From NCBI GenBank assembly GCA_963971285.1, contig OZ020250.1, positions 10,958,499 through 11,022,498 on the forward strand: a DNA stretch of 64,000 bases, given 5' to 3'. Origin of the DNA: Astropecten irregularis. Its lineage: Eukaryota; Echinodermata; Asteroidea; Paxillosida; Astropectinidae. The position numbers and the translations under genes were made by a program. How positions within the stretch are numbered: position 1 is the first letter of the stretch; each line of letters opens with the position of its first letter. Below are positions 53,966-63,089 of this stretch, piece after piece. Below the pieces are notes generated by a model. The model saw only the letters and a program-made list of their open reading frames with translations, was not told the DNA's origin and did no database searches.

Positions 53966-54720
53966 CTGGACACCAACGATTTCGAAAAATAAGATGTTCG
54001 CATAAAATTGTGTTCACCTAGCTCTAATTAAGGTGAACACATCATTAACCCTCACTATTAGAAGTTTCTTGATGTAAATTTTAAGCCGCTTTTTACCGTT
54101 CCGCATTGGCCAAGAATAAGCAATTTTCTATCGAATTTGCCGGTTTTTTGTTCATTTACATATCATGAATATTCATGTTTTCCTCAAGTTGATGACGTAG
54201 AAGAGGGGATTCGCCTTCCTTATGGATATTTATACACAGTATGTTACATATTATAAACACACACGCAATACATGTACTCCCATCATTTCGTTAGTAAAAC
54301 GGCTGAATTGATACATATAGCGAATGTCCTTGGGAGGAATACAGCATCGATGAATAATCAATGTACCCATCGGATAGTAATGATCATTTAGGGAGTGATT
54401 CAGACAGTTTTAGCATACAGAAACCGCATGTACACAAAACTCATTGGAAATCCCATACAACTCCAGCGCACCGAGGGGGTTCGTTCGTGGTCCGTATCCC
54501 CTCGACTACGTCACACATTGACATAAATTTAAAAAGTGCCACCCACGGCCAGTTTGGGTAAATAGTCCTCAGAATTTACAATTATCATCAAATTTTACTT
54601 CCAATATTACCAAATAATAAACAAAAACCAGCCCCATTGTATATTATGAGAAAGTTCTTATATGCCCTATAAACGAGGATTTGTATTTGTTTCATTTTTG
54701 TAACAATCGTTATTCTCCAT
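53966..54720. mobile_element. 755-bp DNA element inserted in the ATPase gene
   Basis: Flanks CTTTAAAG (53958-53965) and CTTTAAGG (54721-54728) agree at 7 of 8 and align with the uninterrupted LKD codons of the ATPase, so the limits are clear. Ends TGGACACCAACGATT and the inverse of TGGAGAATAACGATT form imperfect TIRs. An 8-bp duplication suggests hAT. It contains a small hairpin GTGTTCACCT..AGGTGAACAC at 54011-54041. No transposase; the ORF 54361-54561 is unassigned. Confidence 0.7.
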
Positions 54721-54728
54721 CTTTAAGG

Positions 54729-55125
54729 ACTGAGTTATACTTTTGCGTCAAGACCCACACGGATTGCCGATTGATCGGCATGACGGCCTGAAAATGCAAG
54801 CTCAGACAACATGTCTTTCTTTTTTCAGGGCGTTACTGGCTGAGCAGTCATCAATGATGTACATGTACAACGTTGGCTCGCAGGCAAATATGGAATAAAA
54901 AACTCGCAGATATTCGTGAAGTTTATCGCCAGGGTCGACAATGTAAACCTCCGGGTCAGTCCAGACCCAGTGCCGCTCGTGGTAAGTTTTGTTCCAACGC
55001 GCTGTAGGGCATAATATGATGATATGCGCAAACGCGTCTCTGAAGCCACCACAAGAGAGCGGGATAGCTCGAGGAGGTCTAGGGTAAAGATTGTTTTACC
55101 GCAGCCAGTCTGCCCGCAAATAATC
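54729..55125 (-). pseudogene. Polinton packaging ATPase, N-terminal part
   Basis: Starts near 55125 with ALCTNGHAIICGQTGCGKT, a Walker A P-loop, followed by TLDLLELSR. A frameshift follows within the next 45 codons. A Walker B-like hydrophobic-IIDDC lies near 54842-54860 and a VWVLTQKYNS block near 54745. Such ATPases pump DNA into capsids in Polintons and related viruses. At least two frameshifts and the 755-bp insertion inactivate it. Confidence 0.85.
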
Positions 55126-55149
55126 GCGTGACCATTAGTACAGAGCGCT

Positions 55150-55715
55150 GATAAAATTTCAATTTTTGGGTGTTGATCTGCGCGTCCATGATTACGTACA
55201 GATACATGTTCAATGTGCCTGCCATTTCTGCCTTTTTGGTGATTTGGACCGTGACTTCCCCATTCACTTTGCGCCGGCCACTGCCGTGCATCGAATCGTC
55301 GTTGTTGGTTCTCGTGTCCAGCCTTAGCCTGTACTTGCTCGATAGGTATTTCCCTATTTTTATTCTTTGGCGACTGAAGTGACTTCGGGGTGGTGCTTTG
55401 CTGAAAGGCCACTGGCGAAATATTTCCTGACCTCATCCTACTGCTGGTGCGCCCGCATTCCCTGGGAATATAACTGGTTTGGCGTCCCTACGATCGTGAC
55501 CTTGACTTTTTCAATCTTGGTATTGTGTTTTGGCTGAACGCTTTTTGCGCATCTTCAGACAACAGGAGTACCGGTATTCCCTTCAAGCTTCGAGCGGGGA
55601 CGTTCAGGTTGATATTCCACAGAGTCTGACTCTTGTTGAGGGTAACCCTACGAAGGCCCAATATGCAGTCGTACAGGATGGCAAGCCGGCCAGCATACTG
55701 ACTGCGAATCATGCG
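55150..55715 (-). pseudogene. Polinton major capsid protein remnant
   Basis: From 55715 down, RVTLNKSQTLWNINLNVPAR and SLKGIPVLLLSEDAQKAF resemble the Polinton double jelly-roll major capsid protein. After a frameshift, a TPNQLYSQG segment lies at about 55450-55470. After a large internal deletion, a C-terminal GEVTVQITKKAEMAGTLNMY and VIMDAQIN lie at 55160-55255. It then runs straight into the ATPase, so MCP end and ATPase start are abnormally close. The gene is dead. Identification rests on these three blocks and the neighbouring ATPase. Confidence 0.7.
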
Positions 55716-55726
55716 GGCCAGCAGCC

Positions 55727-55855
55727 GATTTCACGAAACTTGGCGTAACTTACGCCATATCTACTTATGGTGTAAGACTTACGCCATAAAATTATGGCGT
55801 AGCTGCGCCACATCTTAAAAATCGATTTCACGAAACTCGACTTAGCTGCGCTAAT
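55727..55855. repeat. palindromic GGCGTAA/TTACGCC cluster
   Basis: GATTTCACGAAACT occurs at 55727 and again at 55824 in direct orientation. Between them are TTGGCGTAACTTACGCC, CTTACGCCATAAAATTATGG and GGCGTAGCTGCGCC palindromes. Probably a short element at the Polinton edge. Confidence 0.45.
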
Positions 55856-56560
55856 CATGAATCATGATCCTAGCTATTACCACTTTTTAATGAGGAACTA
55901 CTTCCTGTTTGACCGGAAGTAGAGGTCACAGAGGTCAACCAATGTGCCACGAAGAAAGACCTTGCCTAACATTGACTTTTGGTGAAAGAATTATGATCCT
56001 ACCTCTTACCACTTTTAAATGAGGAGCTACTTCCTGTTTGACCGGAAGTAGAGGTCACAGAGGTCAAGTAATGTTTCACAAAGAAAGACATTGCCTTACA
56101 TTCACTTTTGGCAAAAAAATCAACTTAATATCTCTAACGGTTGATTTTTTGTTGATTTTTGAATATTTTGATTATTAAATAATTACAAATGGGGTATTAG
56201 GGAGACACGTTAGCATCTAAAAGTGGACATTGGGGAGACATCAGGACTTAGGGAGACTTTTCGATGTCTCCCTTAGGTACAAGCTACCTTTTATAGACAT
56301 TTCTTTATTGTCCATTTTTTAATAGAAGACAGAGAATGCTCTCAATATGAACATATGTCAATTTTGAGTTCATTGGTTTGGAGGATGTTTAGAAATAGGT
56401 AAGTAAAGTTTGTGCACGACCCTATGGGAAAGTCTCCCTAAGGTCCCATCCTCGGTTATAATAATTCAAATCGCTCGTAATTTGACACCTGATGACGTCA
56501 TGATGACGTAATGTTGTTTCGCGGCACAACTACTCTATATGAACTTTGTTTAGACCAAGT
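55856..56560 (-). repeat. inverted copy of the 5.4-6.0 kb repeat
   Basis: Two 131-bp units (GAGGAACTACTTCCTGTTTG and relatives) are followed by GGTTGATTTTTTGTTGATTT, ATTCAAATCGCT and TGATGACGTCATGATGACG, which is the inverse of 5395-5770. It is interrupted at about 56180-56465 by a MITE. The uninterrupted sequence TTAAATTCAAATCGCT is seen inverted at 5435-5455 and 6385-6405. Confidence 0.8.
56186..56453. mobile_element. MITE with TAGGGAGAC ends, copy 2
   Basis: Homologous to 10341-10595: TTAGGGAGAC at the left, an internal GACTTTTCGATGTCTCCC hairpin, GTTCATTGGTTTGGAGG, and GTCTCCCTAAGGTCCC at the right. The insertion is bracketed by AATAAT on both sides when compared with the empty sites at 5.4 and 6.4 kb; the left end has drifted. 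Confidence 0.75.
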
Positions 56561-57068
56561 TTGGTTAAGATCGACTGTTTAAAAGAGACTAATATGGCCC
56601 TTAGAAGAAACGTGTACAAATTCCCATAGACTTGAAGAGAAGAAAAAGAAGAAAAAAATAGACATTTAATATGTCTGTAGCAAACAGCACATAAGGCTTT
56701 TCCGCATATATTATAAATTGATATATGTGACCAGGCACTCCTGGTGCAGTGATAATATGCAGACTGATTGCCTTAGCAACAACCACCCACTTTGAGCCAG
56801 AGGCTATGCCTTGGTGGGAGTTGTGGTCAGCCCTGGTCCTGGCATTCTACCACAGACCTTCATACTATCAACACTGTTATTTTATGCTACCATTTTGTAT
56901 GTGCCCAGAGAAGTTCCTTTGACTGATTTTGTATTTCTTCATTCCTCATCCTATTCCGCATCAACCCTTTTGTTAATTCTTGTTCCATTTGCACGGTAAC
57001 AAGCGTCGTAGACAGGATACAAGTAAAGCAAAGGAAAAAAAGGGTTGGTGTTGTGACTAGTGACAAGG

Positions 57069-57540
57069 ATGGAGGAACTACAGCAACAGATCAAGGCACT
57101 GGCGGCTACGCTGGAGGCACTCAAGGCCGAGACGGGAACAAGATGAACGTGATCGATGTGCCCCGTGACCGTGGGACGAAACTGGCAGGTCGGCCAACCA
57201 GCGACAATTGGACCCAGAAGTGCGGGAATGGGCAGAGGACATGAGTCGAATCACCCAGGACATGTCAGATGAAGAAGGAGCACAGCTGGTCCTTGACCAT
57301 CTCACCGGCGGTGCCCGGGCGGAGATCCGGCTCTGTCCCCCTGCTCAGAGGAGCTCTGCAGAGAGGATAATCCAGCACATCCTGAGGACCTACTCCTGTC
57401 ACGAGACCCCTTCAACCCGCTGGCAGGGGTTCTACGGCAGAGCGCAGAGAAGAGGAGAGTCGGTGCAGGAGTATTCTCTGGATCATCATCTTCGGCAGGT
57501 CTTCGGAAGCAACGTTTTCGGAAGCATTCGGATGCTCTGA
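57069..57540 (+). pseudogene. Gag-like fragment of an LTR retroelement
   Basis: ATG 57069 opens a short coiled-coil-like start (MEELQQQIKALAATLEALK) that soon stops. A second frame 57208-57540 contains LVLDHLTGGARAEIRLCP, AERIIQHILRTYSC and WQGFYGRAQRRGESVQEYSL, a capsid-like Gag pattern. The frame ends without a zinc knuckle, and no protease or RT follows. It is a fragment of a Ty3-type or related element. Confidence 0.65.
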
Positions 57541-57557
57541 AATATGCAAATGCAAAT

Positions 57558-57802
57558 GGGAAAGAATTCCACTGATCACCATTACGGAAAAAGGATTATA
57601 TCCTCCAAGAGTTAACTTTTTGGATACAAATTATGATAAACTTCAATCTCAGGTGTGGAAAAATTGCGTAGAATATCTGAGAAGTGAGTTTTACAGGGTT
57701 CTTTTACCTACAGACTGTACAAAGCCAGTTTGCTCAAAACGCCCTCTGTTGGTTCTATAGAGTTGTGCACAAATTATGGTCATCAGTGGAATTCTTTTCG
57801 AT
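57558..57802. mobile_element. about 245-bp MITE
   Basis: AAAGAATTCCACTGATCACC at the left and ATGGTCATCAGTGGAATTCT at the right are inverted for about 23 bp with one mismatch. It directly follows the Gag-like fragment. Non-coding. Confidence 0.7.
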
Positions 57803-59237
57803 AGGTGCACTAGGGCCTATTAGACTAAACAACGTGCCACATACATGATCCAATTCCTATTATAAAATGTCACATTTTCTGATAGGAAATTGGGGTGCAG
57901 CCTCAAGTTTCCAAAAAGTGTGATCCTTAAGAAGTTAAGACTAATAAGAGCCCTGTTAAAAATAGGGTTGTGAGAAAATGCATTATTTAAAAACACAGAA
58001 AATTAATTAAATTTAACAGGATTTTTTTGATATGAAACTGATATATTCTGTTCATCAATATACCATCAAGGTCCAAATTATGGAGAGAGCTGCGTTGCCA
58101 GTTTGAACTTGCATAAATTTCCTTGTCCAGAAGCCAAGGTATATGTGCCATGATTTCTGACACTTCATTGATTTATGCTACCCAGGCCCCCAGAATCGCT
58201 TAAAATATGCCAAAATAATTGTGTGGCTTGTGTATGTTCCATTTTAGAAGAAATGCCAGCATCTCCCAAATTTACACTCCACTCCATTGCCTGCCGTTCA
58301 TTTCGTCAATGGCTGGAGTCCAATATCTACGCCATTGACTTTGTATACACTAAAGTCGTGCGCACGGGAGCACACGGACGGAATGGAGTCCAATTTCACG
58401 ATATAGCTGAAATGGCCCGTTTTTATCAGGGCGTTACTTTCAAAAACTCTGAAAATAAGTCCTGGATGTGTCCATGCACCAATTTTCTTTTTTGAGTTCT
58501 GAGCAGTCAAATGACACTTTTTGGAAAATAAATGGTGGCAACTTAAGAATTTGCCCACTGCATTGATGAGGTATTATTTTATTTTGCAAGGCATGTTTTT
58601 TTTCCAGCATTTTTTCATGTGTGTCCGAATCATGGACAGGGTGTCCGAATCATGGCAAAAATTAAGGTTATTTTCAAGTCAATTTCATTTCAAGGACACA
58701 AAAAACTTTCATAAAATATCAACTTGGATATAATAACTACACTTTGTTGTTCATAAGTGAAAATAGTTGAGAGAAACAAACATTAAGAAGGTCAAATAAT
58801 CCAAAATTTATTGCTTAAGTGTCCGAATCATGGCACATTTACCCTACGTGTTCATCTCGTACCAAATTCAGCAGCCTGTCATGCTTACAGAAAATGTTGA
58901 TTTATAGCGCCAAAGTATACTCAAATATCGGGAAATTTCGGGTCATTAATTTACACCGTACAGTAAATACGCATGCATCTGGTGCAGAATTCTGATGTTC
59001 ACATTGACCTTATAGGTGCACTCTCCAGGGGAGTGTACCTATAAGGGCATCCCAATACTGCCACGACACTTCCCCCTATACTCCTCTCGAGAGGTTGTTC
59101 CCTTGCTCCCATACTTGCTTCACTTGTGAGTGATGACATACATAATTATGTCAATGAACCAATCGCCATTGGATCATACATGTACTCCTCCACAAATGCT
59201 TCACGTTTGGACCCTCATTGATAAAAAAAATAATTAG
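57803..59237. other. gene-free stretch
   Basis: No supported gene. The phrase GTGTCCGAATCATGG occurs three times (about 58621, 58640 and 58820). A short palindrome CTCCAGGGGAG lies near 59023. Confidence 0.5.
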
Positions 59238-59430
59238 CTGTTCCGACATTTCAGATGTCGGAACAGGTTTAGTTTTTGCTTAGATTTTTATTAGCTGTTC
59301 CGATATTTCGGATGTCGGAATAGGTTTAGTCTTTGCTTAGATTTTTAGCTGTTCCGACATTTCCGATGTCGGAACAGGTTTAGTTTTCGTTCTGGTTTTT
59401 AGCTGTTCCGACATTCTGATGTCGGAACAG
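59238..59430 (+). repeat. 28-29 bp palindrome cluster, 4 copies
   Basis: Copies at 59238-59266, 59295-59323, 59349-59377 and 59403-59430. Each has arms CTGTTCCGACAT and ATGTCGGAACAG around a 4-5 base loop, preceded by TTAG and followed by GTTTAGTTTTTGCTTAGATT or variants. The spacing is 54-57 bp. Confidence 0.9.
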
Positions 59431-59479
59431 GTATTGTTTTCGTTCGGATTTTACATTATTATTATTCCTTCGAACTTTT

Positions 59480-60200
59480 TGCTCCCATAGCTTAGTGCAG
59501 TAAGTTTGTTTATTGTTTATCTCTTCAGAGCTTCTTCTGATCAGCTTAGATGAGGTATCATATGAAAGCTTATAAACGAAGGCTCATACTGACTCCGAGT
59601 TTTAAAAATTCTTCATTAATTAAGCACGTGACAGCTCATTTGCATATTTAATTAGTCAATTCTATTCGCAGCGTATCTCGAGAACGCCAAATGCTACGGA
59701 AATGATTTCTTTTGTAAAAGCTTAGTTATATCATGTAGTTATGCATGCTGTCTAGAAATTTACTGTGACGTCATTGTGACGTCATTATGACGTCATCAAA
59801 AAAGCTGATTTTTTTGTTCGCAAGAACGGTAAGCGCTACGGTTATGATTCTTTTTGTAAAAGCTTTGTTACATCATGTAGTTGTGCATGCTGCCCTGAAA
59901 TTTACAGTGACGTCATCATGACGTCATCAAAAAAGGTAATTTTTGGTTTATAGCAGTATATCTCGAGAACGGTAAGTGCTACGTACGGTATTGGTTCTTT
60001 TTGTAAAAGCTTTGTTAGACCCTGTAGATTAGCATGCTGTTTTGTAATTAACTGTAACGTCATTATGACGTCATCAAAAGGCATAATTTATGTTTGCAGC
60101 ATACCTTGAGAATGACAAAAACTACATGGTAAGGATTCTTTTCACAAAAGCTTTGTTAGAAACTTTAGATGCATGACACACACGCTGCTTTGTAAATGAA
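59480..60200 (+). repeat. diverged 141-bp satellite units, left block
   Basis: Units share ATCTCGAGAACG, CTACGG..ATGATTCTTTT, AAAAGCTTTGTTA, GTAGTTGTGCATGCTG and TGACGTCATNATGACGTCATCA (near 59766, 59909 and 60055). They precede the minisatellite at 60466. Confidence 0.85.
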
Positions 60201-60465
60201 ATAAGGTCGTATACGTATAAGCATTTCCAGCCTCAGCAAGTGTTAGGATGTATCACACCAATATGGTTTTATAGATGTACTGGTAGCTGTGACTTTGTTG
60301 CAGCTGCCGTATGAGAATTCCAGGAAGGCGATACATCACGTACGATGGTTTTAGCCGTACACGATGGTAAAATCATCGGCAAAACTTAAACAATTACTGA
60401 ATTAGGAAAATCCGTCTGTTGAAACCATATAATCAGGCTTTTCAGAATGATTCACAAAATGTTTT

Positions 60466-61230
60466 TTGAGGTGACGAAATGTTTGCGACTTGACAAAATG
60501 TTTTCGGGTTGACGTAATGTTCGCGAGTTGACGTAATGTTTGCGAGTTGAGGCAATGTTTTAGAGTTGACGCAACGTTTGCGAGTTGGGGCAATGTTTTC
60601 GAATTGACGTAATGTTTGCGAGTTGGCGCAATGTTTTAGAGTTGACGTAATGTTTGCGAGCTGAGGCAATGTTTAGGAGTTGACGAAATGTTTGCGACTT
60701 GACAAAATGTTTTCGGGTTGACGCAATGTTTGTGAGTTTATGGAATGTTTTTGAGTTGACGTAATGTTTGCGAGTTGGCGCAATGTTTTAGAGTTGACGC
60801 AATATTTGCGAGTTGAGGCAATGTTTTCGAGTTGGCACAATGTTTGCGAGTTGGGGCAATGTTTTAGAGTTGACGCAATGTTTGCGAGTTGACAATGTTT
60901 TCGAGTTGGCGCAATTAATGTTTGCGAGTTGACGTAATGTTTGCGAGTTGAGGCAATGTTTTAGAGTTGACGTAATGTTTGCGAGTTGAGGCAATGTTTT
61001 AGAGTTGACGCAATGTTTGCGAGTTGACGCAATGTTTTCGAATTGACGTAATGTTTGCGAGTTGACGTAATGTTTCTGAGAGTTCAATGTTTGCGAGTTT
61101 CTACGTACTGTTTGCGAGTTGATGCAATGTTTTCAAGTTTATGTAATGTTTGCAAATTTACACAATTGTTTGCGAGCTGACGCAATGTTTTAGAGGTGAC
61201 ACAACGTTTTTGAGTTGACGAAATAGTAAA
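60466..61230 (+). repeat. 19-20 bp minisatellite, about 39 units
   Basis: Imperfect units such as GTTGACGTAATGTTTGCGA alternate with GTTGAGGCAATGTTTTAGA, giving a 39-bp higher-order dimer. ORFs across it on the minus strand (repeating NSQTLRQLANI-type peptides) are artefacts of the repeat. Confidence 0.9.
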
Positions 61231-61889
61231 GGCAAGCATGGGCGCCAAAAAGTGCCAAAAATGCTATGTAAGAGGTAGGCCAGCAAGTACATGACCAGGC
61301 ACTGTTGCCACGGTAACAATTTAGGTACGTGTGTATACAAGGGCATACAGACATGTATAGTAGGATATTGAAAGTACTGTAAAGTCTCCATTATTTTACG
61401 TGTGGAGGTTGTGTTATCAGGGCTTAGTTTCATTACACCAGTTTCATATACTTGTAAATTTTGAGAGCAACAAGTGCTACGAACTTGATTCTTTTATCTG
61501 TTATATCATGTAGTAGTGTATGCTCCCACGAAAATGACTCTGACATCATTACGATATGTCATAAATTGTTTTCGAAATTTGGGTTTCCTATTTAAAGATA
61601 CATGATTGGAAGATTTTTTTTCTACGGTTATTTCAAAAATGTCCGTGAATTACTTGAATAAAAATCATTTGTCGGAGAATGTGACATTGAGACTGAAGTC
61701 ACTGATAGAATTGCTACGTGAAACATTAAAAACTGGAATACACCATACAGCCCTTATACCTCAAAACAAAAGAATAATCTTCCGCTTTGTGTGACGTCTG
61801 GTGACCATGGCTTGCGATACGAAGGTACACATAGATCGTGGGCGTTCACCAATAGCGCCACCAAGCATTTTAACGTTATGAAAAAAGCT

Positions 61890-62330
61890 AAATTTTTTGT
61901 TTGCAGTATATCTCGAGAACGACAAATGCTATGGTAATGATTCTTTTTGCAAAAGTTCTGTTAGATCCTGAAGATGTGCATGCAACAGTGAAAATAAATG
62001 TGATGTCACCATGACGTCATAAAAAGCTGAATTTTATTCCATATCGTTAAGAATGTCTGATTGTCAGGAAACTTGGTATGTGTGATGTTTGTGCTATATA
62101 CTCCAATAATGTTTTAGTAATGATTTATAATTTAGAATTAAATATTTTCTGGTAAATTTTTGAGAATTGTCGAGATATGCTGGTAAATTTTACATCATGT
62201 AGATGTGCATGCTGCCAAGAAATTTACCGTGACGTCATCATGACGTCATCAAAAATGCTGATTTAATTATTAGCAGCATATCTGGAGAACGGTAAGTGCT
62301 ACGGTAATGATTCTTTGTGTAAAAGCTTTG
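61890..62330 (+). repeat. diverged 141-bp satellite units, middle block
   Basis: ATCTCGAGAACGACAAATGC near 61910 and GTGACGTCATCATGACGTCA near 62230 belong to the same family. It ends directly at the next palindrome copy at 62335. The interval 61231-61889 holds no supported gene. Confidence 0.8.
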
Positions 62331-62334
62331 TTAG

Positions 62335-62513
62335 CTGTTCCGACATTTCCAATGTCGGAACAGGTTTAGTTTTTGCTTAGATTTTTATTATTAGCTGTTC
62401 CGACATTTCGGATGTCGGAACAGGTTTAGTTTTTGCTTAGATTTTTATTATTATTATTATTATTAGCTGTTCCGACATTTCTGATGTCGAAACAGGTTTT
62501 GTTTTTGTTCTGA

Positions 62514-62544
<31 letters not shown>

Positions 62545-62888
62545 ACTTTATCACCCAAAGTTTGTTTATTCCTTATCCCTTACTTAGCTTCTTCTGATCA
62601 GCTTACACATGTAAATGAGGTATTGTATGAAAGCTTATAAGCTGAAGAACTAAACCTGTTCCGACATTGGAAATGTCGGAACAGGTTTAGTTTTTGCTTA
62701 GATTTTTATTATTATTATTATTATTAGCTGTTCCGACATTTCTGATGTCGGAACAGGTTTTGTTTTTGTTCTGATTTTTATTATTATTAGCTGTTCCGAC
62801 ATTTCTGATGTCGGAACAGGTTTTGTTTTTGTTCTGATTTTTATTATTATTATTATTAGCTGTTCCGACATTTCTGATGTCGGAACAG
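62335..62888 (+). repeat. 28-29 bp palindrome cluster, 7 copies in (ATT)n
   Basis: Copies start at about 62335, 62395, 62467, 62657, 62728, 62791 and 62860. Most are preceded by ATTATTATTAG and followed by GTTTTGTTTTTGTTCTGATT and more ATT repeats. The copy at 62657 has a loop of GGA and symmetrical flanks (TAAAC / GTTTA), as if two ends met there. Confidence 0.9.
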
Positions 62889-63089
62889 GTTTTGTTTTTC
62901 TTCTGATTTTTATTATTATTATACTTTATCACCCCAAATTTTGTTTATTCCTAATCTTTTATAATGTTTGTCTGGTCAGCTTATATGAGGTATCATATGA
63001 AAGCTTATAAGCTGAAGTTAATCCTAAGACTGAGTTTGTTAAATTTTTTAATTAATTAGGCACGTGACAGCTCATTTGCATATTTAATT

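Noticed and set aside
54361-54561. 66-codon ORF inside the element inserted in the Polinton ATPase
   Set aside because: Too short, no recognised motif, and no sign it belongs to a transposase.
60402-61087. Minus-strand ORFs with repeating NSQTLRQLANI-like peptides
   Set aside because: Explained by the 39-bp minisatellite; no start context or homology.
59238-62888. CRISPR array (regularly spaced palindromic repeats)
   Set aside because: Spacers are ATT microsatellite and repeated sequence rather than unique, there are no cas genes, and the context is an animal genome.
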